A stretch of DNA of 64,000 nucleotides from Peribacillus sp. FSL E2-0218 (lineage in GTDB: Bacteria > Bacillota > Bacilli > Bacillales > DSM-1321), in contig NZ_CP150304.1 in the NCBI RefSeq assembly GCF_037992945.1, positions 1,553,501 to 1,617,500 on the forward strand, in the 5' to 3' direction. Position 1 is the stretch's first letter, and every line of letters begins with the position of its first letter. A program made the position numbers and the translations under genes. Below the pieces are notes generated by a model that did not search any database, had not been told where the DNA came from, and was given only the letters and a program-made list of their open reading frames with translations. Below, in pieces: positions 16,142 to 26,200 of the stretch.

Positions 16142-17989
16142 TTGAAATTAAGAGAAAATATTCGTAATATAGCCATCATTGCCCACGTTGACCATGGTAA
16201 AACAACGTTAGTGGATCAGTTGCTTAAGCAATCTGGTACTTTCCGTGAAAACGAACATGTGGAAGAGCGTGCGATGGACTCTAATGCGATTGAAAAAGAA
16301 CGCGGAATTACGATTCTTGCGAAAAATACAGCAGTACAATACCAAGATACACGGATTAACATTTTGGATACACCGGGTCATGCCGACTTCGGCGGTGAAG
16401 TGGAACGGATCATGAAAATGGTCGATGGCGTTTTGCTTGTCGTTGACGCCTATGAAGGTTGCATGCCGCAAACTCGTTTTGTTTTGAAAAAAGCTTTGGA
16501 GCAAAAAATCACGCCAATCGTTGTCGTGAACAAAATCGATAAAGATTCTGCACGTCCAGATGAAGTGGTTGATGAAGTAATCGACTTATTCATTGAATTG
16601 GGAGCCGAAGAAGAACAGTTGGAATTCCCGGTTGTCTTCACTTCAGGTATTGCTGGTACAGCAAGCTTGGATTCCGATCCTGCCAAACAAGAAAAAGACA
16701 TGACACCACTATTCGAAACGATCGTTGAAACGATCCCTGCACCAATCGATAACTCAGAGGAACCGCTTCAATTCCAAGTGGCTTTACTTGACTATAATGA
16801 TTATGTAGGCCGTATCGGTGTTGGCCGTGTATTCCGCGGTAAAATGCATGTAGGACAGCAAGTTTCATTAATGAAGCTTGATGGGAAGGTTAAACAATTC
16901 CGTGTAACGAAAATCTTTGGTTATATCGGCTTGAAGAAAGTTGAGATCCAAGAAGCTGTTGCCGGTGACTTGATTGCCGTTTCTGGTATGGAAGATATTA
17001 ACGTAGGGGAAACGGTTTGTCCGGTCGAACATCCTGACGCGCTTCCAATCCTACGTATTGACGAGCCAACATTACAAATGACATTCCTTGTCAATAACAG
17101 CCCATTCGCAGGACGCGAAGGGAAATTCGTTACAGCGCGTAAAATCGAAGAGCGCTTGAAAAGCCAATTGCAAACGGACGTCAGCTTAAGAGTCGAAAAC
17201 ACCGATTCTCCGGATGTTTGGGTTGTTTCAGGCCGTGGAGAGCTTCACCTTTCCATCTTGATTGAAAACATGAGACGTGAAGGATACGAGCTGCAAGTTT
17301 CTAAACCGGAAGTTATCGTTCGCTTGATTGATGGTGTCCGTTGTGAACCGGTTGAACGCGTTCAGATTGATGTACCTGAAGAACACACAGGTTCTATCAT
17401 GGAATCCATGGGAGCACGTAAAGGTGAATTGTTGGATATGATCAATAGCGGAAGCGGTCAAGTCCGTTTACTGTTCACGATTCCAGCTCGCGGATTGATC
17501 GGTTATTCAACCGAGTTCTTAACGATCACTCGCGGATATGGCATCATGAACCACTCGTTTGACAGCTACCAGCCAATGGCACAAGGCCAAGTCGGCGGAA
17601 GACGTCAAGGTGTACTTGTTTCCATGGAATCAGGAAAAACTACACAATATGGTACGATGCAAGTAGAAGACCGCGGTGTTATTTTCGTTGAGCCGGGTAC
17701 GGATATTTATGAAGGCATGATCGTCGGGGAACATAACCGTGATAGCGATTTGACTGTAAATATCGTTAAAGCGAAACAAATGACGAATATGCGTTCAGCG
17801 AATAAAGACCAAACTTCTTCCATGAAAAAACCGAGAATCCTGTCTCTTGAGGAAGCTTTGGAATACTTGAACGATGATGAGTACTGTGAGGTAACTCCGG
17901 AATCCATCCGCCTTCGTAAAAAGATCCTTGATAAAAACGAGCGTGAAAGAGCGGCTAAAAGGAAAAAAGTTGCTGTTGAAGAAAAATAA
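16142..17989 (+). CDS. typA: Ribosome-associated GTPase TypA/BipA
   Basis: 615 residues, translational GTPase of the EF-G/LepA class. TTG at 16142 has AGGAG 8 nt upstream, giving LKLRENIRNIAIIAHV; the upstream ATG at 16103 adds 13 atypical residues. G1 AHVDHGKTT, switch I with RGIT, G3 DTPGHADF, G4 NKID are intact. The EF-Tu domain 2, EF-G domain V-like and BipA-specific C-terminal domains fill the rest. It aids 50S assembly and translation under cold or stress. A divergent promoter (TATAAT at 16081-16086) lies upstream. ylaH follows closely. Confidence 0.95.
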   Translation: MKLRENIRNIAIIAHVDHGKTTLVDQLLKQSGTFRENEHVEERAMDSNAIEKERGITILAKNTAVQYQDTRINILDTPGHADFGGEVERIMKMVDGVLLVVDAYEGCMPQTRFVLKKALEQKITPIVVVNKIDKDSARPDEVVDEVIDLFIELGAEEEQLEFPVVFTSGIAGTASLDSDPAKQEKDMTPLFETIVETIPAPIDNSEEPLQFQVALLDYNDYVGRIGVGRVFRGKMHVGQQVSLMKLDGKVKQFRVTKIFGYIGLKKVEIQEAVAGDLIAVSGMEDINVGETVCPVEHPDALPILRIDEPTLQMTFLVNNSPFAGREGKFVTARKIEERLKSQLQTDVSLRVENTDSPDVWVVSGRGELHLSILIENMRREGYELQVSKPEVIVRLIDGVRCEPVERVQIDVPEEHTGSIMESMGARKGELLDMINSGSGQVRLLFTIPARGLIGYSTEFLTITRGYGIMNHSFDSYQPMAQGQVGGRRQGVLVSMESGKTTQYGTMQVEDRGVIFVEPGTDIYEGMIVGEHNRDSDLTVNIVKAKQMTNMRSANKDQTSSMKKPRILSLEEALEYLNDDEYCEVTPESIRLRKKILDKNERERAAKRKKVAVEEK

Positions 17990-18011
17990 ATAGCAAGAGG
18001 AGGAGAATAGA

Positions 18012-18320
18012 TTGGATATCCAAGAGCGATTATCATTTTTTGCAGCATTGTACAGAGTGGATGAGAATCCTGAAGCAGGAATGTGGTATTTGTATTTAAC
18101 GGTCTTAGGATTGTGCATCCTTGTCTATCAGTTAGGTTTTGCCAAAAAGTTACCTTTGCTAAAAAATGTGGTCATTTATGCAGTAATGGCACTTGGATGT
18201 ACCCTTCTTTCTTTCTTTGCGGTGTTTCTTCCTATGGGGGAAGCCTTGGTCATCGCATCTCTTGTTCTTGGGATTTATAGAATCCGTCTTCATAATTCCA
18301 AAAAAGAAGAACGGGCATAA
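18012..18320 (+). CDS. ylaH: YlaH family membrane protein
   Basis: 102 residues, TTG start after AGGAGG. Three hydrophobic segments (about 27-43, 50-70 and 76-90), ending with a basic tail RIRLHNSKKEERA. Position behind typA and overall sequence match the YlaH family, function unknown. Co-transcription with typA is likely since only 22 nt separate them and no terminator is seen. Confidence 0.82.
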   Translation: MDIQERLSFFAALYRVDENPEAGMWYLYLTVLGLCILVYQLGFAKKLPLLKNVVIYAVMALGCTLLSFFAVFLPMGEALVIASLVLGIYRIRLHNSKKEERA

Positions 18321-18324
18321 CCTG

Positions 18325-18609
18325 ATGAAATCATTACAGGATGCTTTATACAATTGGTTGACAATAAAAGTTGTCTGTGATGCAAGACCTGATGATACTG
18401 CTGCGCGCGAAACCGAAATGTTTTTCATGCAGTTGTTGAAAGACGATCATCGAGTGAACATTGATTCGGTTTCACGATCAGAGCCTTTTTACTTCGTCGA
18501 GTATACAATGGATGAAGAAACGAAAAAGCAGCGTTTCCCAATCGAATTGATTGATATCATGTTAGATCAAATTCAGCTCGAACCAGAAAAGTATAAAAAT
18601 ATCGAGTAA
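18325..18609 (+). CDS. Small conserved cytosolic protein, unknown
   Basis: 94 residues from the ATG at 18325 (MKSLQDALYNWL); the open frame from 18193 lies inside ylaH and is not used. Soluble, acidic, no recognisable catalytic motif; ends LDQIQLEPEKYKNIE. It starts 4 nt after ylaH, so probably the third gene of a typA-ylaH operon. I do not recognise a B. subtilis counterpart at this position. Confidence 0.7.
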   Translation: MKSLQDALYNWLTIKVVCDARPDDTAARETEMFFMQLLKDDHRVNIDSVSRSEPFYFVEYTMDEETKKQRFPIELIDIMLDQIQLEPEKYKNIE

Positions 18610-18613
18610 TGAT

Positions 18614-18648
18614 AAAAAGAACCGTGCGAATTTCGTACGGTTCTTTTT
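18614..18648. terminator. Bidirectional terminator
   Basis: A stem of 12 perfect base pairs (AAAAAGAACCGT with ACGGTTCTTTTT) plus four further inner pairs. A- and T-tracts are part of the stem, so it serves both the typA operon and the convergent membrane-protein gene. Confidence 0.9.
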
Positions 18649-19072
18649 ATATGGCTTTTGGGAGGGAAAGTGCGTAAAACAGGTGCAGGAATGCCCACAA
18701 ACTGAAGGCGGTCATATCAGAAGGCAGGACAGCGCCTGTCAAGGACCATGCCGCTAATGGAAAGTACAGAATGACCGCAGGGATGATCGTCAGGAATGCA
18801 AGCAGGTATGTATTCCAGCCCCTGAAGAGTTTTAACGGAACGACGATTTGGACATAACCATAAGTAATCGCTAACGAGAATAGCAGATGGAATAAGAACA
18901 ATGACTCCTCACCCCAGGGAACGGTGCCGATGACAGGAAGGAAATCCACATTCAGTAAAAGCGTATACACTTTTATTCCAGAAAGCATTTCAACCCACTT
19001 CATAACCAATCCAAGGACAATCCCATTAAGGAGACCGATCACAACGGTTCTATACCTGCGATTACCATTCAT
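18647..19072 (-). CDS. Integral membrane protein, unknown
   Basis: 141 residues from the ATG at 19072 (MNGNRRYRT); it overlaps the end of ylaI by 11 nt, suggesting translational coupling. The longer frame to 19126 lies within ylaI. About four or five transmembrane helices, including VVIGLLNGIVLGLVM and LLFSLAITYGYVQIVV. I do not recognise a family with known function. The overlap links it to ylaI as a two-gene unit. Confidence 0.7.
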   Translation of the reverse strand: MNGNRRYRTVVIGLLNGIVLGLVMKWVEMLSGIKVYTLLLNVDFLPVIGTVPWGEESLFLFHLLFSLAITYGYVQIVVPLKLFRGWNTYLLAFLTIIPAVILYFPLAAWSLTGAVLPSDMTAFSLWAFLHLFYALSLPKAI

Positions 19073-19262
19073 CTTCCGTTTTGATTGTACGGTAAAGCCT
19101 GAAGTTCCCCGTTGCAATCCGTTCATTCGTACGCTTTTCTATGCGTTGATTGCATGTATTGCACATATAGGTATGTATAGGCCGATTACGGAGTTTCTTT
19201 GCTTCTGGACTATCGTCAGGGATTGATTCGATTTGATCGCATATTACACATTTAACCTTCAT
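19062..19262 (-). CDS. ylaI: Zinc-ribbon protein YlaI (DUF2197)
   Basis: 66 residues, MKVKCVICDQIE at the N-terminus and YMCNTCNQRI in the middle: two CxxC pairs about 30 residues apart form a zinc ribbon. The conserved RNRPIHTY lies between them. YlaI of B. subtilis has the same layout. Function unknown; the basic ribbon suggests nucleic-acid or protein binding. Confidence 0.88.
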   Translation of the reverse strand: MKVKCVICDQIESIPDDSPEAKKLRNRPIHTYMCNTCNQRIEKRTNERIATGNFRLYRTIKTEDEW

Positions 19263-19380
19263 ATCATTTGAACCTCACTTCAATTCGAATATGCTTTTAA
19301 GTATACCAATATTTTAATGGTAAAACGAGGATAAAGTGCAAGCGTACCTTGAACGTGAAACGTTTTTTGGCGCAAGGCCA

Positions 19381-19416
19381 GCCATAAAACAAAAACCCGA
19401 AGAATTGCTTCGGGTT
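19381..19416 (-). terminator. Terminator of ylaJ
   Basis: Nine-bp stem AACCCGAAG/CTTCGGGTT (19394-19402 with 19408-19416); on the minus strand it is followed by a T-rich tract. Confidence 0.88.
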
Positions 19417-19423
19417 AGTAAAC

Positions 19424-20023
19424 TCATTCCATATGGTGATTGGATTGATCATTTTGCTCTTTATCCAGCTCTTTTCTTTCCTGATTATCATTCAGCTTAT
19501 TCTTTTCCCTGTCAATCGTTTTTGATGGTATGGGTGTCAAAATATCACCCGGAACCTCAGGGATTACTCTGCTTGTGATGTCAGCCAGTTCATTCAAGAT
19601 CCCTCTTACTGGTTTACCGTTTTTAATATCCTTTGCTACTTCCCGGATCCGTTCGTTTAAATCCGGATCGGCGACGATGATGGCACTTGCACCGTCAGGA
19701 TCATGCTTTAACGTTTCACCGACCGAATATTTAATCGACCCTACCTGTGAACGCTCAATGTCCTGATCAATATCTATCCCTACTATCGCATATTTGCCGA
19801 GAACCACTGCAGTGGCATCATTCACTTCAGGAATGGACTTAGCCAAACCAGTGAGCCTTTTTGCCGTTTGCTGCCCGGTATCTCTGTCCGCTTCCTGGAT
19901 GGTCGAGTTATTGACTTTCGTTATATGGTTTTTTGCAGGATCTTCCGACGCTTGATTTTTATTATCCATTGAACATCCCGCCATCAAGAGCATGGCAGAA
20001 AGCGATAAAATGATTTTTTGCAA
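19424..20023 (-). CDS. ylaJ: YhcN/YlaJ family sporulation lipoprotein
   Basis: 199 residues with a lipoprotein signal peptide ending in LMAGC (Cys17). The central domain (about 45-150) is of the YhcN/YlaJ type, found in spore inner-membrane lipoproteins: AKSIPEVNDATAVVLG and ATIIVADPDL-like elements. The C-terminus is very hydrophilic (KEQNDQSNHHME). In Bacillus these proteins influence germination and outgrowth. Forespore expression is expected from the family but I did not identify a SigG promoter. Confidence 0.87.
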   Translation of the reverse strand: MQKIILSLSAMLLMAGCSMDNKNQASEDPAKNHITKVNNSTIQEADRDTGQQTAKRLTGLAKSIPEVNDATAVVLGKYAIVGIDIDQDIERSQVGSIKYSVGETLKHDPDGASAIIVADPDLNERIREVAKDIKNGKPVRGILNELADITSRVIPEVPGDILTPIPSKTIDREKNKLNDNQERKELDKEQNDQSNHHME

Positions 20024-20290
20024 GATATGGCCCCCCTTAAAGTATTTCGTTAGTTACAGCCTGTCCACACCGGCTATTTCTAATGCATATAGGCATAAAT
20101 TTCAGCAGACAATGATATGTTCCGCGTTATGTGATGATATCTTTACAGGAAGTTTTCTTTATAGTCTGTAAATGTTCTTCTATCTTTATGCAAAGGAACA
20201 TATATTTTATCAACAGTCTCGTCCGCTACATAACTGCTGAGTGTAGTAAATGGTAAGGCATATCCTAAAGAGCAGGCAGGAGGCGTCATA

Positions 20291-21622
20291 TTGGGAAATA
20301 AAATCTATGTTTTAGATACGAATGTCCTGTTGCAGGATCCGTATTCGATTTATTCATTTCAAGATAATGAAGTGGTCATTCCAGCAGTCGTCTTGGAAGA
20401 ATTGGATTCGAAAAAAAGGTATATGGATGAAATAGGAAGAAATGCCAGACAAGTATCGAAGCTGATCGATAGCTTCCGCGAAAAAGGGAAGCTTCATCTG
20501 AGCATCCCCCTTCATAATGGAGGAAGCTTAAGAATTGAACTCAATCACCGATCATTCCATGAGCTTCAGGAAATTTTTGTCGAGAAAACGAACGATAACA
20601 GAATATTGGCCGTTGCCAAAAATTTATCATTGGAAGAGGAGACGAAAGAAGACGGCAAAACCGTCATCCTTGTAAGCAAAGATACCCTTGTAAGGGTGAA
20701 AGCCGATGCGATCGGGCTTGAAGCAGAGGATTTTTTAAATGATCGCGTCGTTGAATTGGACCATATATACGGTGGGCATAAAGAAGTGTTCGTCGCGATT
20801 GATAATCTGAATAAGTTTTATGAAAAAAGTTTTCTGCCACTTGAAGAACTGACAAAAGATACGTATCATCCCAATCAGTTCCTGTTGATGAAGGACACGC
20901 TGGGGAGTTCAGCTTCCGCGATTGGCATAGTGGATGAGAACTGCAGGTTCGTTAAGAAATTGGTATATGAAGGTGAGCATATTTGGGGAATCAAGCCAAG
21001 GAATGTCCAGCAGACGATGGCCCTTGATTTGTTGCTTCGTTCCGATATCCAGCTGGTGACGCTGATAGGGAAAGCGGGAACAGGGAAAACATTATTGGCA
21101 TTGGCGACAGGCTTGATGCAGACGGAGGATCTGTCACAATATAAGAAACTTTTGGTTGCCAGGCCGATCGTCCCCGTAGGCAAGGATATTGGATATCTCC
21201 CTGGAGAAAAAGAAGAGAAGCTACGACCTTGGATGCAGCCTATTTTTGATAATCTGCAATATTTGTTCAATACGAAAAAACCGGGTGAATTGGATGCCAT
21301 TTTAGCGGGCATGAGTTCGATTGAGGTCGAGGCATTGACGTATATAAGGGGGAGGAGCATCCCTGATCAATTCATCATCATCGATGAAGCGCAAAATCTA
21401 ACGAAGCATGAGGTTAAGACAATCTTGACGAGAGTAGGGGAGCGGAGCAAAATTGTCTTGATGGGGGATCCCGAGCAAATAGATCATCCTTATTTAGATG
21501 AATACAATAATGGCTTGACCTATGTGGTGGAAAAATTCAAGACAGAGCGCATAGCCGGACATGTTAAATTAATTAAAGGGGAACGGTCAGGATTGGCCCA
21601 ACTCGCCGCCACGCTATTATAA
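20291..21622 (+). CDS. ylaK: PIN domain - PhoH family ATPase (YlaK)
   Basis: 443 residues. TTG at 20291 after GGAGG (spacing 7). N-terminal PIN-type ribonuclease domain (about 1-140: VLDTNVLLQDP, with the acidic residues VVLEELD and TNDNRILAVA), then the PhoH helicase-like ATPase domain with Walker A GKAGTGKT near residue 258 and Walker B IIIDEAQN. This PhoH2-like combination is thought to act on RNA. The cell substrate is not known. Closed by a strong terminator. Confidence 0.9.
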   Translation: MGNKIYVLDTNVLLQDPYSIYSFQDNEVVIPAVVLEELDSKKRYMDEIGRNARQVSKLIDSFREKGKLHLSIPLHNGGSLRIELNHRSFHELQEIFVEKTNDNRILAVAKNLSLEEETKEDGKTVILVSKDTLVRVKADAIGLEAEDFLNDRVVELDHIYGGHKEVFVAIDNLNKFYEKSFLPLEELTKDTYHPNQFLLMKDTLGSSASAIGIVDENCRFVKKLVYEGEHIWGIKPRNVQQTMALDLLLRSDIQLVTLIGKAGTGKTLLALATGLMQTEDLSQYKKLLVARPIVPVGKDIGYLPGEKEEKLRPWMQPIFDNLQYLFNTKKPGELDAILAGMSSIEVEALTYIRGRSIPDQFIIIDEAQNLTKHEVKTILTRVGERSKIVLMGDPEQIDHPYLDEYNNGLTYVVEKFKTERIAGHVKLIKGERSGLAQLAATLL

Positions 21623-21667
21623 AGGAATAGGCAAGCGGGGGAAGCCCCCCCTTGCCTATTCCTTTAA
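21621..21667. terminator. Bidirectional terminator, ylaK / ylaL
   Basis: Fifteen-bp arm AAAGGAATAGGCAAG pairing with CTTGCCTATTCCTTT, and extra GGGG/CCCC in the centre. Among the most stable hairpins in the window. Confidence 0.9.
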
Positions 21668-21688
21668 GGCTTTATGACCATTCAGCCA

Positions 21689-22201
21689 CTATTTTATGGT
21701 GAAAGACCGAACATTCTTAATCGGATCTTCGAGATTGGAGGCATCCCCAAAATAAATTTCCATCGGGCCGCCCTCTGTTACTTTAAGGGGCTTGCCATCC
21801 TTGGAAAAACCAAGGAAAAATTGAAGAGCCGTTTCCAGAGGGAACGTAAATTCTTTATCTGCAGTTGTAACCATGACTTCCGTTACCCCGTTTTCAGGTT
21901 CGGCATTTTTCAAAAAAGGTTCGAACGGGATGCCAAAAGTCCCTTCCATCAGTCTTTGCTTTTCGAATTTCCGTTCCGTCTTCAATGTAGGAGGCATGGT
22001 TGCTCCTTCTTGTATTTCTTTTTGCCAATGCTTGGAGGCATTGATCGTATACTCTTCCAATTCATTGACTTCTGCTCTGTCAGCGTGGAAATATGTATCG
22101 ATTTCAACTTTACGGTCATCAAAAATCCAGACACCGGGATCTAGCGTTATAGGATATTTCACTTTTCCATTTATAAACACGATGGGTTCCAAATATCTCA
22201 T
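21689..22201 (-). CDS. ylaL: Conserved hypothetical protein, YlaL-like
   Basis: 170 residues, soluble. Conserved-looking parts: LDPGVWIFDDRKV near the N-terminus and WQKEIQEGATMPPT in the middle. I believe it is the YlaL homologue on sequence feel and gene order (between ylaK and ylaN). No catalytic motif seen. B. subtilis ylaM (a glutaminase) is absent between this gene and ylaN. Confidence 0.65.
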   Translation of the reverse strand: MRYLEPIVFINGKVKYPITLDPGVWIFDDRKVEIDTYFHADRAEVNELEEYTINASKHWQKEIQEGATMPPTLKTERKFEKQRLMEGTFGIPFEPFLKNAEPENGVTEVMVTTADKEFTFPLETALQFFLGFSKDGKPLKVTEGGPMEIYFGDASNLEDPIKNVRSFTIK

Positions 22202-22414
22202 TCCTTTCTGTTGCTCTTAAGTAATTATAATCAATATTAAATGAAATGTCACATCATCAAGGATGTCGATTATTATCGTTGGCTTCGTATAAGTAACGGA
22301 GAGATGGATGTGACGTTCAGGCGGGAAATTGTTTGTCAATGTCCTTGCTTTTTCACAAAACTAAAGGTAGAATTTAAAGATAAGATATAATCGCTCTGAG
22401 CGGGGGGATTTAAC

Positions 22415-22696
22415 ATGGCATCTGATATGCTTGTCAATCATCGAGAAAAAGCTTATGCTTTATTAAAAGCAGATGCTGACAAGATTCTAAAACTGATTAA
22501 AGTTCAAATGGAGAATCTCACTATGCCTCAATGTCCTTTATATGAAGAGGTACTGGATACTCAAATGTTCGGCCTATCACGGGAAATCGATTTTGCCGTC
22601 CGTTTGGGCTTGGTAGAGGATACCGAGGGTAAATCCCTTTTGGAAACACTCGAACAGGAATTGTCAGTTTTGCATGAAGCATCATTGAAAAAATAA
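22415..22696 (+). CDS. ylaN: YlaN (UPF0358), iron-homeostasis protein
   Basis: 93 residues, all helical, MASDMLVNHREKAYALLKADADKI. A family confined to Firmicutes. In B. subtilis ylaN is essential unless iron is supplied, and YlaN has been linked to control of the Fur repressor. ATG follows GCGGGGGG. A single-gene unit with its own terminator; in B. subtilis it is followed by ftsW, which is missing here. Confidence 0.93.
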   Translation: MASDMLVNHREKAYALLKADADKILKLIKVQMENLTMPQCPLYEEVLDTQMFGLSREIDFAVRLGLVEDTEGKSLLETLEQELSVLHEASLKK

Positions 22697-22711
22697 TAGA
22701 TAAAACATACT

Positions 22712-22748
22712 AACTCAAACAAATCTCGATGATTGTTTGAGTTTTTTA
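22712..22748 (+). terminator. Terminator of ylaN
   Basis: AACTCAAACAA (22712-22722) pairs with TTGTTTGAGTT (22733-22743), followed by six Ts. Confidence 0.9.
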
Positions 22749-23042
22749 TTTGTGTACAATCGGGTTTAATAGTGCTATACTTTTTTTGAATGTTACATAC
22801 TAATTACCGAAATAGCTCAATAGGGGGGCTTTTTTTTACGACCAGAATACGTAGGTTACGTGCATTTTTATGTAAAGCAAAAATTCCCGATTGGCACTCC
22901 TTCGAAATGGCTTCCACGAAAAAAGCATGCTTAATTCCTTGTTTTTGCATATGAATATACATAATTTTTTATTTTTTTATTGTATTCAGTTTATTTTAGT
23001 ATTATGGTTATATTAATTGATTCCAAGTCCAACTGATTCTTT
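22749..23042. other. AT-rich intergenic region where ftsW would be expected
   Basis: About 290 bases with frequent stops in all frames. I see no remnant of the ten-helix FtsW protein. A G-run followed by a T-run occurs at 22823-22838. No repeat or insertion-sequence end was recognised. Confidence 0.5.
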
Positions 23043-23070
23043 TTGATAATATATTATAATAGCTTAATAT
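23043..23070 (+). promoter_or_regulatory. Candidate promoter of pyc leader RNA
   Basis: TTGATA (23043-23048), 16 bp, TAATAT (23065-23070). Another TATAAT occurs at 23055-23060 with only a weak -35 (CTGATT). The region is very AT-rich, so this choice is tentative. Confidence 0.35.
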
Positions 23071-23076
23071 TCTGTT

Positions 23077-23250
23077 ACTAAATGCTAGGGGTTATTTATC
23101 ATTTGTGATAAGATACGTGAAAATAAAATCTAAAAATATATCGAAATAATTACAACGGCGATAGAATAGGTGTTATCTGATCGTTCTCCCCGCAGTGAGG
23201 GAATAACTTTGTGAATAAAAAGTGGTGTATTCATCACGCTTTTTTTCTAT
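23077..23250 (+). ncRNA. Candidate leader or small RNA upstream of pyc
   Basis: Between the tentative promoter and the pyc start there is a structured 3' part. GTTAT (23172-23176) can pair with ATAAC (23203-23207) around a TCCC/GGGA hairpin that exposes a CTCCCC tract. A terminator follows: AAAAAGTGGTG against CATCACGCTTTTT (23217-23247), then further Ts. pyc starts 39 nt later. It could be an independent RNA or an attenuator of pyc. No tRNA-binding T-box motif or known riboswitch core was recognised. Confidence 0.45.
23217..23247 (+). terminator. Intrinsic terminator inside the pyc leader
   Basis: GTGGTG/CATCAC stem framed by five As and a seven-T run, one bulged G. It stands before, not after, a gene. 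Confidence 0.7.
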
Positions 23251-23288
23251 ATATTCTATAAAAATACATATTGATTAGGGTGGTAGCA

Positions 23289-26200
23289 ATGGGTAAACGT
23301 ATAGAAAAAGTACTGGCGGCAAACCGTGGAGAAATTGCGATTCGGATTTTCAGGGCATGTACGGAACTGGATATTCATACAGTTGCAATCTATTCAAAGG
23401 AAGATTATGGTTCTTATCACCGTTATAAAGCGGATGAAGCCTACCTGGTCGGAGAAGGCAAAAAGCCGATTGATGCATACTTGGATATTGAAGGCATCAT
23501 CGAAATCGCCAAAATGAGCGGTGTCGACGCGATTCATCCTGGTTATGGTTTCCTGTCTGAAAATATTGAATTTGCCAAACGGTGTGAAGAAGAGGGCATA
23601 ATCTTCATAGGGCCGGAATTAAGACATCTTGATATGTTTGGTGACAAAGTTAAAGCAAGAACACAAGCGGAACTAGCCAATATACCGGTCATTCCTGGCA
23701 GCGAGGGCCCAGTGTCCAGCGTGGAAGAAGTCAAGGCATTTGGTGAACAATACGGTTTTCCCATTATTATCAAAGCTTCTTTAGGCGGCGGCGGGCGCGG
23801 AATGCGGATTGTCGGGAAAATCGAAGAAGTGGAAGAAGCATATGATCGTGCAAAATCAGAAGCCAAGGCAGCCTTTGGCAATGATGAAGTGTATGTAGAA
23901 CGATTCATCCAAAATCCAAAACACATCGAGGTTCAGATCCTCGCTGATACGCATGGAAATATCGTCCATCTATATGAACGTGACTGTTCGGTCCAGAGGA
24001 GGCATCAAAAAGTTGTCGAAGTGGCACCTTCCGTTTCCCTCACGGATCAATTAAGGGAAGAGATTTGCGAGGCAGCAGTCAAATTGGCGAAAAATATTGA
24101 CTATGTGAATGCCGGTACGGTCGAATTTCTTGTCGCCAATGGAGAATTCTACTTCATTGAAGTGAATCCAAGGGTTCAGGTTGAACATACGATCACGGAA
24201 ATGATTACCGGTATCGATATCGTCCAATCGCAAATCATGATTGCCGAAGGACATGATCTTCACGGCAAAAAGATCGGAATTCCCGAACAAGCAGGAATAA
24301 AAACTCATGGGTACGCCATCCAATCACGGGTGACGACTGAGGATCCTTTGAATAACTTCATGCCCGATACCGGCAAGATGATGGTATACCGTTCAGGTGG
24401 GGGTTTTGGTGTTCGACTGGATGCGGGGAATGGATTCCAGGGAGCGGTTATCACGCCTTACTACGATTCCCTTCTTGTTAAACTCTCAACACATGCGCTT
24501 TCATTCGAGCAGGCAGCCTCTAAAATGGTACGTAACCTTAAGGAGTTCAGGATCCGCGGGATTAAAACGAATATTCCCTTCCTTGAAAATGTTGTAAAAC
24601 ATGAAAAATTCATAACTGGCGAATACGATACATCCTTCATTGATTCAACTCCGGAGCTTTTCAGCTTCCCGGTCAGGAAAGACCGCGGGACAAAAATGCT
24701 TTCGTATATCGGAAATGTCACCGTAAATGGTTTCCCAGGCGTCGAGAAGAAGAAAAAGCCTGTTTTCGACCCAGCCCCAATTCCTAATGTTGCTGGTTTG
24801 CCGCTTCTTTCCGGCACAAAAAGCATCCTTGAACAAAAAGGCGCAGATGGGCTCGTTAACTGGATTAAAGAGCAAAATGAGGTATTGATCACTGATACCA
24901 CGTTCCGTGATGCCCATCAATCCTTATTGGCGACGAGAGTCAGGTCGAAAGATATCCTTGATATCGCCGAACCAACAGCAAAACTCCTTCCCGAATTATT
25001 TTCAATGGAAATGTGGGGCGGGGCAACGTTTGATGTAGCCTACCGATTCCTGAAAGAAGATCCATGGGACAGGCTGTTAAGCTTCAGGAAAAAGGCGCCG
25101 AATGTCCTTTTGCAAATGCTATTGCGGGCTTCGAATGCAGTAGGTTATAAAAACTACCCTGATAATGTCATTCGTGAATTCGTGGAAAAATCAGCGGATG
25201 CAGGGATCGATGTTTTCCGGATCTTCGATAGCTTAAATTGGGTCAAGGGTATGGAAGTGGCGATCGATGCAGTCCGTCAATCAGGTAAAATTGCGGAAGC
25301 GGCCATTTGTTATACAGGTGATTTGAATGACCCATCGAGAAGTAAATACAATATCGACTACTATAAAAACATGGCAATGGAATTGGAGCATGCCGGTGCC
25401 CATATTCTTGCGATCAAGGACATGGCCGGTCTCCTGAAGCCGGATGCCGCGTACCGTCTTGTTTCGGAATTGAAAGCAACGACATCGCTGCCGATTCACC
25501 TTCACACACATGATACAAGCGGAAATGGGATATACATGTATGCCAAAGCGATTGAAGCGGGTGTGGATATCGTTGATACGGCGATTGGCTCTTTAGCCGG
25601 GCTGACATCACAGCCAAGCGTGCAAACCCTTCATTATGCACTGGAAGGATCAAGCAGGCAGCCTAAATTGGAAGTAGATGCACTAGAGCGTTTAGGAGAA
25701 TACTGGGGAGAAGTCCGGAAATTCTATAATGACTTCGAGAGCGGCATGAATGCCCCTCATACGGAAGTGTACAAACACGAGATGCCAGGAGGCCAATACA
25801 GTAATCTGCAGCAACAGGCTAAAGCTGTGGGACTAGGAGAACGCTGGCATGAAGTGAAAGAGATGTATCAGCGAGTGAATGCGATGTTCGGTGATATCGT
25901 TAAAGTTACTCCTTCTTCCAAAGTGGTGGGGGACATGGCTTTATTCATGGTGCAAAATAACCTATCCGAAGAAGATGTCCTGACGAAAGGCAAATCCATT
26001 GATTTCCCTGATTCGGTTATCGAGTTATTCGAGGGTTACTTGGGGCAGCCGGTTGGCGGTTTTCCGAAAGAGCTTCAGGAAGTTATCCTAAAAGGTAAGA
26101 AACCGATAACCGTAAGACCTGGAGAATTGTTGGAGGAAGTGGACTTCGGTGCCCTTAAAGAAGAACTATTCAAGGAATTGGGCCGGGCTGTCACGGATTT

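Noticed and set aside
22749..23288. Pseudogene remnant of ftsW
   Set aside because: The gap is too short and too AT-rich, with no recognisable FtsW helix or loop motif in any frame.
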